The position numbers and the translations under genes were made by a program. Shown one piece after another: positions 54,870-63,552 of a stretch of DNA of 64,000 nt. Each line of letters opens with the position of its first letter. Position 1 is the stretch's first letter. Source of the stretch: Ktedonobacter robiniae (GTDB taxonomy: Bacteria; Chloroflexota; Ktedonobacteria; Ktedonobacterales; Ktedonobacteraceae); contig NZ_BNJG01000002.1 of the NCBI RefSeq assembly GCF_016587375.1, positions 2,108,001-2,172,000 on the forward strand, in the 5' to 3' direction. The notes under the pieces are model-generated. The model was not told where the DNA came from, searched no databases, and saw only the letters and a program-made list of their open reading frames with translations.

Positions 54870-55949
54870 TCACCTTGTTCTCTGATCGAAGGAGTTGGTG
54901 TCTGGGGTGGGTACTGGAGCATTGGCGATTGTCTGGCCTTGAAGCTCCGCAATCATTGGATCGATGAGCGTTCTCGTCATGGGGAGAACGATAGGTTGCC
55001 TGTAGGTCTTCGCCCGTTGGATACCTTGCACCTGGTATTTGACAGCCTCTTCCACACGGTGTGCCTCTCTCTCTGCGAGCGATGCTCGCTGGAAACGCAC
55101 GAGCAAGGTATTCAGCGCGCTCGCGATCTGCCAGAGCACTTTCCCCTGCGAGAATGGGACTCGTGCGCTGAGATCTCCATTTGCGACCGCAACATGGACA
55201 TCCAGAAGTTGCTGCATGCCTTCTTCAAGTTCTTGCTTCTGGTCCGCCAGTTCGTGTTCCAATTTCGCGATCATCTCCGCTTTATCAGCACGTTTAGCTG
55301 CTTGATTGGTTCCTAGTACCCACAAAAAGGAGACTCCTGCGACCATCAACTGAACACCCACGGGTCGAATCAGCATGGGGATGAACTGAGATGCTAGGTC
55401 ATGCGTGAGAACCAGGTCATGCGGCTGCCAAAGCAAACTTACAACGATCACGGCTATGTTATAGAACATGACAATAAAGACGGTACCTGGAGCGAGAAGC
55501 GAAACACAGAGTAGCTCACCAAAGACAAATAATTCGTATTGTTGGATGCTCGGTTCGTCGAGGGGCCACGTCGTAAAAATGACCATGGTCAAAGCCGCCT
55601 CGAATGCGAATGTGAGCAGAATGCCTGCGGTCTGCGGTTTTTTAGCCCGATTAAAAGTGAGGGCGGGAATGCAGAGGGCTAGCATGCCCAGGTCCGCATA
55701 AAGGACATAGGGATTGGGGAGCGCCAAACAGCCTGGAATAAATAAAATAAAGGTCACAAGAAGCCAGAAGACAATTGTGGAGAGCAAATGTGATTTTCTG
55801 GCGGCTTCTCGTTGCGCGAAGGAAGCATTTGCGGGAGGGTCTGGAATGGAGGTCGTGTTGTACCACCATTGTACCAAACCATGTCGCTCGCTTTTCTGTT
55901 CCACTAATTCATTGGGAGACCATCCTTGATTGGGTATACCCTTATTCAT
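54870..55949 (-). CDS. Membrane protein with HAMP-like domain
   Basis: The 359-residue protein starts with a short soluble part (WSPNELVEQKSERHG...). About six transmembrane helices follow between residues 55 and 225 (STIVFWLLVTFILFIPG onward). A cytoplasmic coiled coil (EMIAKLEHELADQKQELEEG) leads into a HAMP-like segment (LLDVHVAVANGDLSARVPFS, with the DLSARV motif), and the tail is about 80 residues. There is no kinase, cyclase or methyl-accepting domain, so it may interact with a partner. It starts 26 bases past the stop of the next gene, so the two may be cotranscribed. Confidence 0.75.
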   Translation of the reverse strand: MNKGIPNQGWSPNELVEQKSERHGLVQWWYNTTSIPDPPANASFAQREAARKSHLLSTIVFWLLVTFILFIPGCLALPNPYVLYADLGMLALCIPALTFNRAKKPQTAGILLTFAFEAALTMVIFTTWPLDEPSIQQYELFVFGELLCVSLLAPGTVFIVMFYNIAVIVVSLLWQPHDLVLTHDLASQFIPMLIRPVGVQLMVAGVSFLWVLGTNQAAKRADKAEMIAKLEHELADQKQELEEGMQQLLDVHVAVANGDLSARVPFSQGKVLWQIASALNTLLVRFQRASLAEREAHRVEEAVKYQVQGIQRAKTYRQPIVLPMTRTLIDPMIAELQGQTIANAPVPTPDTNSFDQRTR

Positions 55950-55974
55950 TGTGCCTATCCTTCCTTGATAAAGC

Positions 55975-56520
55975 TTAGGTTGTAGTGATGACGTTGAGGG
56001 CTAAAAGTACACGAAGCGCTTCCTCAGTGACCTCTGGCCGCAGTGGCATTTCTCTCTTTATCTCCTCAATGCTTCGTTGCCCATCGATTGCTCTATACAC
56101 TGTCGTTAACATCAGCTTGTGCTGGTCTGTCCAGCCATGTAATGTTGTCACATCGAGCGGCGCAACGATTCTGGGGACAGGAGTGCTATGCCCCAGACGA
56201 GGAGAAGAGTCTAATCGTGATGTTGGTGGTGTTGGTGAAGGTGGTGCTGGAAGAGGTATCAGCTTCCACTCAAATGGCCCCTTCTCAGCATCGACTGTGA
56301 TTAGGGTATTGAGTTCCATCGGTTGGCGTTCCCCGCTCCTCGCCTCAACGTAACAAGAGGTGACCTTCCCTTCAACGAGCTGTATATATCCCATACAGCG
56401 ACCACGAATGCCAGGTATATGATAAATCTTGGCCTGCAACAGGCCATTTTTCCGGTATCGCTCAAATACTTTGAGACTAAAGGCCAAGCCAAGGCTCGCA
56501 TCGAAATAATCTTTACTCAT
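55975..56520 (-). CDS. Hypothetical protein (small regulatory-like)
   Basis: About 181 residues, no signal peptide or membrane helix. An N-terminal part (YFDASLGLAFSLKVFERYRK, MGYIQLVEGKVTSCYVE) looks like an effector-binding beta fold. A proline-rich linker (PLPAPPSPTPPTSR) and a C-terminal winged-helix-like domain follow (DQHKLMLTTVYRAIDGQRSI with VTEEALRVLLALN). The start 56520 has AAGAGGCG upstream; MSVF at 56556 or 56580 are alternatives. It precedes the HAMP protein gene on the same strand and might regulate or interact with it. I do not recognise the family. Confidence 0.6.
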   Translation of the reverse strand: MSKDYFDASLGLAFSLKVFERYRKNGLLQAKIYHIPGIRGRCMGYIQLVEGKVTSCYVEARSGERQPMELNTLITVDAEKGPFEWKLIPLPAPPSPTPPTSRLDSSPRLGHSTPVPRIVAPLDVTTLHGWTDQHKLMLTTVYRAIDGQRSIEEIKREMPLRPEVTEEALRVLLALNVITTT

Positions 56521-56580
56521 GCCGCGCCTCTTACCCATTGCTGAAAATACTGACATTCCCTTCTCTCCACGATTTTTCAT

Positions 56581-57240
56581 AGAGCGCGTATGGCGCGTTT
56601 GGTCTCAGTGAAACGGAGACCTTCACTCTTCACAGCGAGTGAGGACGACAAGGGTCTGCCAGAGCCGAGAGAAGCTCTATCCCATGCGACTCAGGTTAAA
56701 TGTAACACATTCAAACATAGAAATCTATTAAATTGAAGATGGATGCGTCTCATCACTAGACTTCATTTGTTTCGCAAGACGCAAAAATGATTCCAGCTTG
56801 TTTGGCTCCATAAGCCACTTGAGCTGGAATTTGCTCTTGATATAATTTGTACCTTTGCGCAGAGTTGAACGCTAATCGAGATAATGCTGACTGTTTGGAG
56901 TCATAGCAAAATACTCTCATATAAATGGTTGAGTTTTTAGTATTACTGATCCACAATTGCAACCGCTTTATAGCATTTTTGCGCTATCATGGGAAGGTAA
57001 CTAGACAATATATGAATGAAGTGATATATACAAATAAGGTGTAGCCACTTCCACTTTTATCGCGAAAGGAATATTTTTTCTAAATATGATCTCTTCTCCA
57101 GGCAGAAAGGCATGGATTGCCGTGTTCTTCCCTGTGCATTGCAACAACATCCCAGGCCCTTGGCTGAGATTCGCCTGAGAGATCTTCTCCTCGTGCCCCA
57201 CTGCTTTTAGACATAGCATGTGAAAGGAGTATTTTTAATA
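56581..57240. other. AT-rich intergenic region
   Basis: No convincing gene. A minus-strand open stretch of 68 codons (56756-56962) has some protein-like composition but no ribosome binding site. An AAAGGAG element at 57222-57228 serves the downstream gene. Probably carries promoters for both divergent neighbours. Confidence 0.4.
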
Positions 57241-59043
57241 ATGCAGGAAATGCAGGAAATGCAGGAAGCATCTACCGTGACAGAGCCACTAACCACATCT
57301 GCCATGCTGGAATCCCCTGCCATCCACGTCTTGCTACAGGCGTTAGAGGAAATCGGCGTTACCCATATCTTTGGGGTTCCTGGTGGCCCCCTTGTGCCTC
57401 TCTTTGAGGCCCTGGCCCAACGGCAGCGTATCCAACCCATTTTAGCCAAACATGAGGAAGGGGCTGCATTTATGGCCGAGGGATATGCACGTGTGCGCCG
57501 TGGATTGGGTGTCTGTTGCGGGACCAGTGGCCCTGGTGCGACGAATTTGCTGACGGGCATCACCAGCGCAACGAGTGATTCTATTCCCGTGCTGGCGCTC
57601 ACCGGTCAGGTCGCGACAAGTGCCTTTGGCAAAGGCGGGCTGCAAGACAGTAGCAGCGGGAACCGGACCATCGATATCGTTGATGCCTATCGCACAGCTA
57701 GCAAATTATCGCTCATGCTCCAGAATAGCCAACAGATGCAGCATATGATCCGCCGTATGGTTCGTGCTGCTTTGACCGGGCGGCCTGGCGCGGTGCATCT
57801 CAATCTTCCTGCCGATGTGGTCAAACAATCCGCCCCCGATGATGGACTCCCTGTAACAAAATTTTTCTCTCATACACTCCCCTCGGGCGATCCAGCGGCG
57901 ATCCAGGATGTAGCCGCTACCTTGTATGCGGCCAAAAGGCCCGCCTTGTTCGTTGGGCATGGCATTAATCTTTCAGGCGCATGGTCTCCTCTCCAGCTCG
58001 TGGCAGAAATGCTACAGATTCCTGTTGCCACGACCTTGAAAGGGAAAAGTGCCTTCCCGGAGCGGCATGCGCTCTCGCTCGGAGTTTTTGGTTTCGGCGG
58101 TCATCCCCTGGCGGAAGCATATTTGTGCTCTGAAGAGGTCGATGTTCTGGTGATCATTGGCACGAGCCTGGGGGAATTTCAAACCAACGGGTGGGATAAA
58201 AGGTTAGCGCCCCCTCACCGTACCATTATCCAGATTGACCTTGACCCATTGACGATCGGCAATATTTATCCTGTTGATCAGAGCGTGATTGGTGATGCGA
58301 AGGCAATCCTCAAAGCGCTTGCGAAGGCACTTGGTGTGCTGGCTCCGCTCCCCCAGGAAAGGCCGCACCCGACAGAGAACATATTGGAACGCATGCGGAC
58401 AGAGACCCCTCGTTACTACAATGCCGAAATGCTCCAGAAAGGGGCTCCTATTCTCAAGCCTCAAGCGGTAGTCTCGAAAATGAATGAGGTGCTGCCCGAC
58501 GAGACGTTGCTTTTTGTTGACAATGGCAACTGCCTCTCGTGGGCGGGTCAATTTTATGAAGCACGCCAACCTGGAACGGTGTTTTTCGCGACCAATACGG
58601 CATCGATGGGCTACTCTGTAGCCGCAGCCATTGGTGGCAAGGTCGCGGCTCCCAGGCGCCCGGTCGTTGCCCTGCTTGGTGATGGGGCCTTTGGCATGCA
58701 CGGTATGGAGATCCATACGGCTGCGGAATATCAATTGCCAATCATCTGGGTGATACTCAACAATGGGGGGCATGGGATGGTGTATAACGGCGAGAAATTG
58801 CTCAATGGGCAATCGTATCTGACGACGTTTGGCAACCCATTGGATGTGAGTGCCATCGCCTGGGGTTTGGGTATAGATGCTTTCAAAGCTATGAATCTCG
58901 CCGAGTTTGAAGGTGCCCTGCGCCACGCGCTTGAGGCACAGGTGCCTTGTGTCATTGAAGCCATGGTTGATCTTGAAGAAGTCCCGCGTTCGTTGCAACA
59001 ACGTGCGGATACACTGACCGCCTTCTTTGGCAAACAAGCGTAG
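57241..59043 (+). CDS. ThDP-dependent acetolactate synthase-like enzyme
   Basis: The 600-residue enzyme has the three ThDP-enzyme domains: catalytic Glu in AKHEEGAAFMAEGYARVR, the CCGTSGPGATNLLTGI loop, a central domain (FVGHGINLSGAW, LKGKSAFPERH) and the ThDP site GDGAFGMHGMEIHTAAEYQL ending in NNGGHGMV. It resembles acetolactate synthase large subunits and related carboligases. No regulatory subunit gene is adjacent, so a role outside branched-chain synthesis is possible. The start region holds three tandem ATGCAGGAA copies (57241-57267), any of which could start translation. A ketosynthase-like gene follows 185 bases on. Confidence 0.88.
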   Translation: MQEMQEMQEASTVTEPLTTSAMLESPAIHVLLQALEEIGVTHIFGVPGGPLVPLFEALAQRQRIQPILAKHEEGAAFMAEGYARVRRGLGVCCGTSGPGATNLLTGITSATSDSIPVLALTGQVATSAFGKGGLQDSSSGNRTIDIVDAYRTASKLSLMLQNSQQMQHMIRRMVRAALTGRPGAVHLNLPADVVKQSAPDDGLPVTKFFSHTLPSGDPAAIQDVAATLYAAKRPALFVGHGINLSGAWSPLQLVAEMLQIPVATTLKGKSAFPERHALSLGVFGFGGHPLAEAYLCSEEVDVLVIIGTSLGEFQTNGWDKRLAPPHRTIIQIDLDPLTIGNIYPVDQSVIGDAKAILKALAKALGVLAPLPQERPHPTENILERMRTETPRYYNAEMLQKGAPILKPQAVVSKMNEVLPDETLLFVDNGNCLSWAGQFYEARQPGTVFFATNTASMGYSVAAAIGGKVAAPRRPVVALLGDGAFGMHGMEIHTAAEYQLPIIWVILNNGGHGMVYNGEKLLNGQSYLTTFGNPLDVSAIAWGLGIDAFKAMNLAEFEGALRHALEAQVPCVIEAMVDLEEVPRSLQQRADTLTAFFGKQA

Positions 59044-59089
59044 GCACAGCAGAGTGACAACTCCCTTCGCGGATAGAAGGTACCTGTAG

Positions 59090-59117
59090 CCGCGAACCCG
59101 ATTAATCAGGTTCGCGG
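59090..59117 (+). terminator. Hairpin after the ThDP enzyme gene
   Basis: CCGCGAACC and GGTTCGCGG, a perfect 9-bp stem with a 10-base loop. No T-run follows, so termination is uncertain. Confidence 0.45.
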
Positions 59118-59125
59118 TCTGTGTA

Positions 59126-59176
59126 GTAAATAAGGTGAAATCTGCACGATTTTTGAGGCTCTTGTTCATTATTTAC
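59126..59176. repeat. Short GTAAATAA-family element
   Basis: GTAAATAAGGTGAAATCTGC at one end matches the end of 19090-19198, and it closes with TTATTTAC 51 bases later. Inverted ends and small size suggest a deletion derivative of the same repeat. Confidence 0.65.
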
Positions 59177-59228
59177 ATCAATAGCATCCAATATTTAGAT
59201 AAACAAATTAAGAGAATGAAGAACAAGC

Positions 59229-60239
59229 ATGCAGCAGCTACTGAAACATCTGGTTAGTCAGCCAAAGAAAAACTTGAATCGTATAGGAATCAAAGGGTGT
59301 GGCTTTAGCGTTCCGCCGAATATTCGCGGCAATGACGATCCTATTTTTCATCAGGTTATCACAGTTGCAAACGCCCAGGGGATCGCTGAAAAGGACCTTT
59401 TCACTGGCATGAAAGAAAGGCGATACCTGGCTCAAGGTGAGCGGATTGAACCACTGATGGTCGAAGCGTCTCAGTTAGCGCTCCAGCGAGCGCAAGTGAT
59501 TCCAGAAGAGATTGATCGGCTCTATGGATATGCGTCCGTACCAGAGTTTTATACGCCCAATAGCCTCTATCTAGTGCATAAAGGTGTCCAACTTCCCGAG
59601 CACACTCTAGTTGTACCAATGAATAACGAATTTAGCACCTTTTTGCTTGGCGTGCTTGAAGCATGCACTGCCATCACAGCAGGACGGAGCAAGTACGCAT
59701 TGATCGCCTGCGGAACCAACTGGACACACTATATGGATTATACGCAAGGGCACGCGCTCAGTATTGGCGATGGTGCGGGTGCTGCAGTTGTTGGGCCAGA
59801 GGCAGATTTTGAGCTGATCGACTACGCAACACAAACGTTGAGTGTTCAATATGGTGCGATGACGATGCAATCGCGTGATACCCAACGTGCGACGTACAAG
59901 ATCACGGAGGATACAGGGATTTACTCCTTCCAGGTATCTGCAATGGAAGGGATACCCACGATGGTTCAGAGCTTACTCAACAAACATGGGTTGACGGGGG
60001 CGAACATCGCCCTCATTACCCATCAAGCATCGCGAGTTTTGATGGATCACTGGGCAGAGCGTCTTCAGCCCAAACAATATCTGGACACCCTGGCACCGTT
60101 TGGGAACCTGACGTTGGCCTCCTATCCTGTCACCCTTGCCTACCATTATTTGAATATCGCGACCGATTACCTGGTGTTCGCGGCGGTAGGCGTGGGCTAT
60201 CATCAAACGGCGCTGCTTTTAAAGCGACACAACCGCTAA
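59229..60239 (+). CDS. Ketosynthase III (KAS III)-like protein without the usual cysteine
   Basis: The 336-residue thiolase-fold protein is related to KAS III. The conserved His lies in LITHQASRVLMDHW and the Asn in APFGNLTLASYPVTL, and the central segment is AGRSKYALIACGTNWTHYMD with GDGAGAAVVGPEADFEL. At the place of the active-site Cys the sequence reads MNNEFSTFLLG, so the normal acyl-accepting residue is absent. That argues against standard chain initiation and for an acyltransferase, a decarboxylating or a nonenzymatic role. It follows the ThDP enzyme, suggesting a joint pathway. The ribosome binding site before ATG 59229 is weak. Confidence 0.8.
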   Translation: MQQLLKHLVSQPKKNLNRIGIKGCGFSVPPNIRGNDDPIFHQVITVANAQGIAEKDLFTGMKERRYLAQGERIEPLMVEASQLALQRAQVIPEEIDRLYGYASVPEFYTPNSLYLVHKGVQLPEHTLVVPMNNEFSTFLLGVLEACTAITAGRSKYALIACGTNWTHYMDYTQGHALSIGDGAGAAVVGPEADFELIDYATQTLSVQYGAMTMQSRDTQRATYKITEDTGIYSFQVSAMEGIPTMVQSLLNKHGLTGANIALITHQASRVLMDHWAERLQPKQYLDTLAPFGNLTLASYPVTLAYHYLNIATDYLVFAAVGVGYHQTALLLKRHNR

Positions 60240-60354
60240 ACATGTGACATACCCAGGCTGAAGAGACGAAGTAAGAAGAAGGGGTGCGATCTCTCCTCTC
60301 TCACGCACGTATCTACGCTTTGTGGAGTTTGGCCACCTTTGTAGGAGTATCTCT

Positions 60355-60882
60355 ATGTACTGGGACATTGATCCGTATAATACGCTCGTTGAATTTTCCG
60401 TGAAACACCTGATGATTAATGTCGTCAAAGGACGCTTTAACGAGGTACAAGGAAGTATTTATCTGGATACCCAACAACCGGAAAATTCTTGGGTCAAGGC
60501 ATCGGTCAACACGGCCAGTCTCTCAACGGGTATTGAGCAGAGAGATTTACACCTGCGCTCTGCTGATTTCTTTGATGTGGAACGATATCCTACCATTACC
60601 TTTGAGAGCACGCGTGTCAGGCGTACTGCCTCCAAAAGCTGTGTTATCACTGGGAATCTGACCATGTGTGGCATTACGCATACTGTTAGTTTTCAAACAG
60701 ATTTCAATGGCTACGCACGCGATCCCTTTAGCGATGGTTGGCGACTTGGCCTCCTTTCAATTGGTACCATCGACCGGCGCATGTTTGGTATGCACTTCAA
60801 CCAAGTCTTGGATATGGGCATCTCCCTTGTTGGCTACGACACGCGCATTGAGCTCTGCATAGAAGCTGTCAAGAAGCCATAA
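60355..60882 (+). CDS. YceI-family lipocalin-like protein
   Basis: The 175-residue protein matches YceI: WDIDPYNTLVEFSVKHLMIN at the start, VKGRFNEVQGSIYLD, then SLSTGIEQRDLHLRSADFFD and a FESTRVRRTASKSCVITGNL strand. It forms a beta-barrel that binds polyisoprenoid-type lipids in known relatives. This copy lacks a signal peptide, so it would be cytoplasmic. The start 60355 is preferred because AGGAG precedes it; 60322 would be an unusual extension. It lies 115 bases after the ketosynthase-like gene on the same strand. Confidence 0.88.
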   Translation: MYWDIDPYNTLVEFSVKHLMINVVKGRFNEVQGSIYLDTQQPENSWVKASVNTASLSTGIEQRDLHLRSADFFDVERYPTITFESTRVRRTASKSCVITGNLTMCGITHTVSFQTDFNGYARDPFSDGWRLGLLSIGTIDRRMFGMHFNQVLDMGISLVGYDTRIELCIEAVKKP

Positions 60883-61063
60883 TCGAGAACTTCCCCTCTG
60901 TCTTTTTTACAGAGAGAGAGCTAGAAAGTCCCCGTGATTTATCCCTGACGCTTATACATTGGTGTTTAGATAAATAGGACCTGTGAGAACGTGCGTCGCA
61001 CGTTCTGCCAAAAAGGAAAAATGCTCATATTAATGACTCTGGTAGCAAGATTAGCCCTTGGTT

Positions 61064-61348
61064 TTAGCTTTGCACTTGCTTTTGAGAACCATGGGATGCG
61101 CTTGAGTGACGTGTACGTTCTAGCTCGCGTTTGAGTCGGCGGTTTTCCTCTTCCAAAGCGGTTTGATGGCCGCTCCCAGGGAACGCTTCGGGGCCATGCT
61201 CAGTCAACTCCTTGCGCCATTGGTGAATAGAGGTATCAGAAATGCCGAGCTCACGAGCAATCTGCGTAATCGGCTTGCCGCTCGTTTGCGCCAGTCTCAC
61301 GGCTTCTCACTTAAATTCCGGCGGATAGATTTTCTGTTTTTCCTGCAT
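61064..61348 (-). pseudogene. IS3-type OrfA fragment with an in-frame TGA
   Basis: MQEKQKIYPPEFK, then TGA (61309-61307), then EAVRLAQTSGKPITQIARELGIS, HQWRKEL and a leucine-zipper tail. This is the helix-turn-helix OrfA of an IS3-like element. A CGA arginine codon changed to TGA is likely. AGGAATGAG lies upstream of the ATG at 61348. No orfB is found on either side, so it is a relic. Confidence 0.75.
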
Positions 61349-61620
61349 GATCTCATTCCTCCTTCGAGAATAGTATATCCAAATATTCCACTACTCTACA
61401 AAAGTGGAGCAAGCTCACCATGCATTATATATGTGAAAAAGGCCTTGTTTTATGAGAGGAAATAGGTAAGAAAATGCTGGCGAACAATGCTGTGCGCATA
61501 TTTTTCTCCTGGTATTGATGCTCCCGGCAATATATACTGAGAGGAGCTTCTCTTCAAGCGAGGCTAACTTCAGCCGCAAGATATTCGTCTTCAGCAACAA
61601 GAAAAAGGAAATGTTCGCTT

Positions 61621-62457
61621 ATGGAATGCATCGTTCGAGGTGTTCCTCTCTTTTATGAAGTCTATGGAACAGGTACTCCTATCATTTTGCTTCACGGATT
61701 CTCTTGTGATCACCGACAGATGAAGGGCTGTCTGGAACCGCTTTTTGCCCAGCTGCAAGGATGGCAACGCCTCTATCTGGATCTGCCCGGTATGGGGCAA
61801 ACGCCCGGCAAGGAGTCTCTCAAGAGTACGGATGACATGCTCGATGTTGTCGTCAATTTTATCGACGTTGTCATTCCTGGGCAACCGTTTCTTCTCGTGG
61901 GCGAATCCTATGGGGGATATCTGAGCCAGGGAGTAGTTCACCACAAGTTTGAGCAGGTTGCAGGGATGGCGCTCATTTGCTCTGGCGTTATTATGGAACG
62001 ATCCCGACGCGATCTTCCACCGCGCACGGTGATGCTTGAAGACCCAGTTCTGTTGGCTCAGCTCGATCCTGCCGATGCAGAAGAATTTACTTCGATGGCT
62101 GTGGTGCAGGATCAATACCATTGGGAACGTTTTCGAGATGAGATTCTCAAGGGGGCGAAAATTGCCGATGAAGCGTTCCTTCAGGAAATCAGTCAGCGGT
62201 ATAGCTGCTCATTTGATGTTGGGAAGCTTCCTCACCCTTTTCCTAGACCAGTCGTGTTTCTTACAGGGAGACAAGATCATGTTGCAGGGTACCGCGATGC
62301 CTGGCGCATTCTGGAAAACTATCCTCACGCAACATTCGCGGTCTTGGACCGAGCCGGTCATAATTTACCAATTGAGCAGCCTCAGCTCTTCAATGCCTTG
62401 ATAGGCGAGTGGCTGGATCGAGTGCGCGAAACCATGCAATCGTATTCTTTCTCCTAA
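61621..62457 (+). CDS. Alpha/beta hydrolase
   Basis: The 278-residue enzyme has the canonical triad: nucleophile Ser in VGESYGGYLSQG (~92-103), Asp in LTGRQDHVAGYRDA and His in DRAGHNLPIEQP. The oxyanion loop is LLHGFSCDHRQM. A short cap lies between. The start ATG at 61621 has AAAAAGGAAATG upstream. It has no signal peptide. Its position on the same strand as the YceI and ketosynthase-like genes is suggestive, but the OrfA relic lies between, so cotranscription is doubtful. The substrate is unknown. Confidence 0.88.
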   Translation: MECIVRGVPLFYEVYGTGTPIILLHGFSCDHRQMKGCLEPLFAQLQGWQRLYLDLPGMGQTPGKESLKSTDDMLDVVVNFIDVVIPGQPFLLVGESYGGYLSQGVVHHKFEQVAGMALICSGVIMERSRRDLPPRTVMLEDPVLLAQLDPADAEEFTSMAVVQDQYHWERFRDEILKGAKIADEAFLQEISQRYSCSFDVGKLPHPFPRPVVFLTGRQDHVAGYRDAWRILENYPHATFAVLDRAGHNLPIEQPQLFNALIGEWLDRVRETMQSYSFS

Positions 62458-62652
62458 TGGTGGGTTACATCCACCAGGATCGTGAGCGTAAGTGCATTGC
62501 GAATTACTGAAAAGTTTGGCCGCTTCCTACCAAAGGGTTGGCCATGAGCAGTTCTCACCGGGAAATGGGAAACAAGGCCACGCACGCCTTGCTTCAAGAA
62601 AGCGTATCAGAGCTTTTGCGTGGCCTTGTGTGTCAATGATGGAAGACTCTGG

Positions 62653-63552
62653 TTATTGGGAACTACTTACTTCTTCTGATGCCTGACTCAATTGCTTTAA
62701 CCGTTGTAATCGTTCGTTCTCCTGGGCTACCAACCAGATATCCTGACTCAGCAACGTATAGGCCCGGGCGAAGTACGCTCGGCTCTCTGCTGCCCGGCCT
62801 AAGATGAGCAGGCATTCCCCGATCTCCTCAGAGACATATCCATCCTGTTCTTCTTCGCTCTTTTCCCATTCGGCAAGCAGTTCCTGTTGCAAAGCAAGTG
62901 CTTCTGCTGTGCGCTGCAAAGAACGCAGCGCTCGGCCCACACACCACCAGGCAATCCGTACCTCGTGTGCCGTCCCATGCTCCTGCTGCCAGGCCAGAGC
63001 CTGCTGAAAGTATTCCAGAGCGCGTTGATATGCTCCCTGGTCGTGGTAGGTCCACCCCAGATTGTTATATAAGGAACCGCACCACCCACGTGCTTGCTCG
63101 TCGGACGAGGCGAGAGCATAGTAGAGGGCGGCTTGGTTCCAGGTGGTTTTGTCCTCGAAGGAACTGGCCGTGATGGCTAACATGTGGGCGGCATCCACTG
63201 CAAAAAAAGCAGCTTGTTCGTGGACTCGAGCAAGTTCCCAGGCTTGCTGAAACCAGCTCTGTGCCTCGCCGGGATGACCTGAAGAGTTGAAGGCTCGCCC
63301 TCGCTCCAGAAGATAGCGAATGGTTGGCATCACCAGTTCGGGACGCAATTGGTCCTTCACGCTGTCCAGGGTGGTGTGTGCCTCTGCAAATTTTCTCTGA
63401 AGTCCTTGCGTGCGTGCAATCTGCGTGAGCAATTGCAGATGATAGGAGAGGTCACGACTGTGCTCTGCTTGGGCACGCAACTGACGAAATGTTGCTTCCG
63501 TCTGGCTGGGATGCTGATAGTCCCACAAGGCATCAAAATCGTATGGGGGCAT
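62653..63552 (-). CDS. Tetratricopeptide-repeat protein
   Basis: The 299-residue all-helical protein has TPR-like repeats, for example GRAFNSSGHPGEAQSWFQQA, YNNLGWTYHDQGAYQRALEY and GECLLILGRAAESRAYFARA. No other domain, signal peptide or membrane helix is seen. TPR proteins mediate protein interactions; in related bacteria similar sequences form the C-terminal part of regulators. The start at 63552 has no clear ribosome binding site, so the true N-terminus may be elsewhere or the gene may be a truncated TPR module. Confidence 0.75.
   Translation of the reverse strand: MPPYDFDALWDYQHPSQTEATFRQLRAQAEHSRDLSYHLQLLTQIARTQGLQRKFAEAHTTLDSVKDQLRPELVMPTIRYLLERGRAFNSSGHPGEAQSWFQQAWELARVHEQAAFFAVDAAHMLAITASSFEDKTTWNQAALYYALASSDEQARGWCGSLYNNLGWTYHDQGAYQRALEYFQQALAWQQEHGTAHEVRIAWWCVGRALRSLQRTAEALALQQELLAEWEKSEEEQDGYVSEEIGECLLILGRAAESRAYFARAYTLLSQDIWLVAQENERLQRLKQLSQASEEVSSSQ

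Noticed and set aside
56756..56962. Small 68-residue gene
   Set aside because: No ribosome binding site and no recognised family; left as part of the intergenic region.
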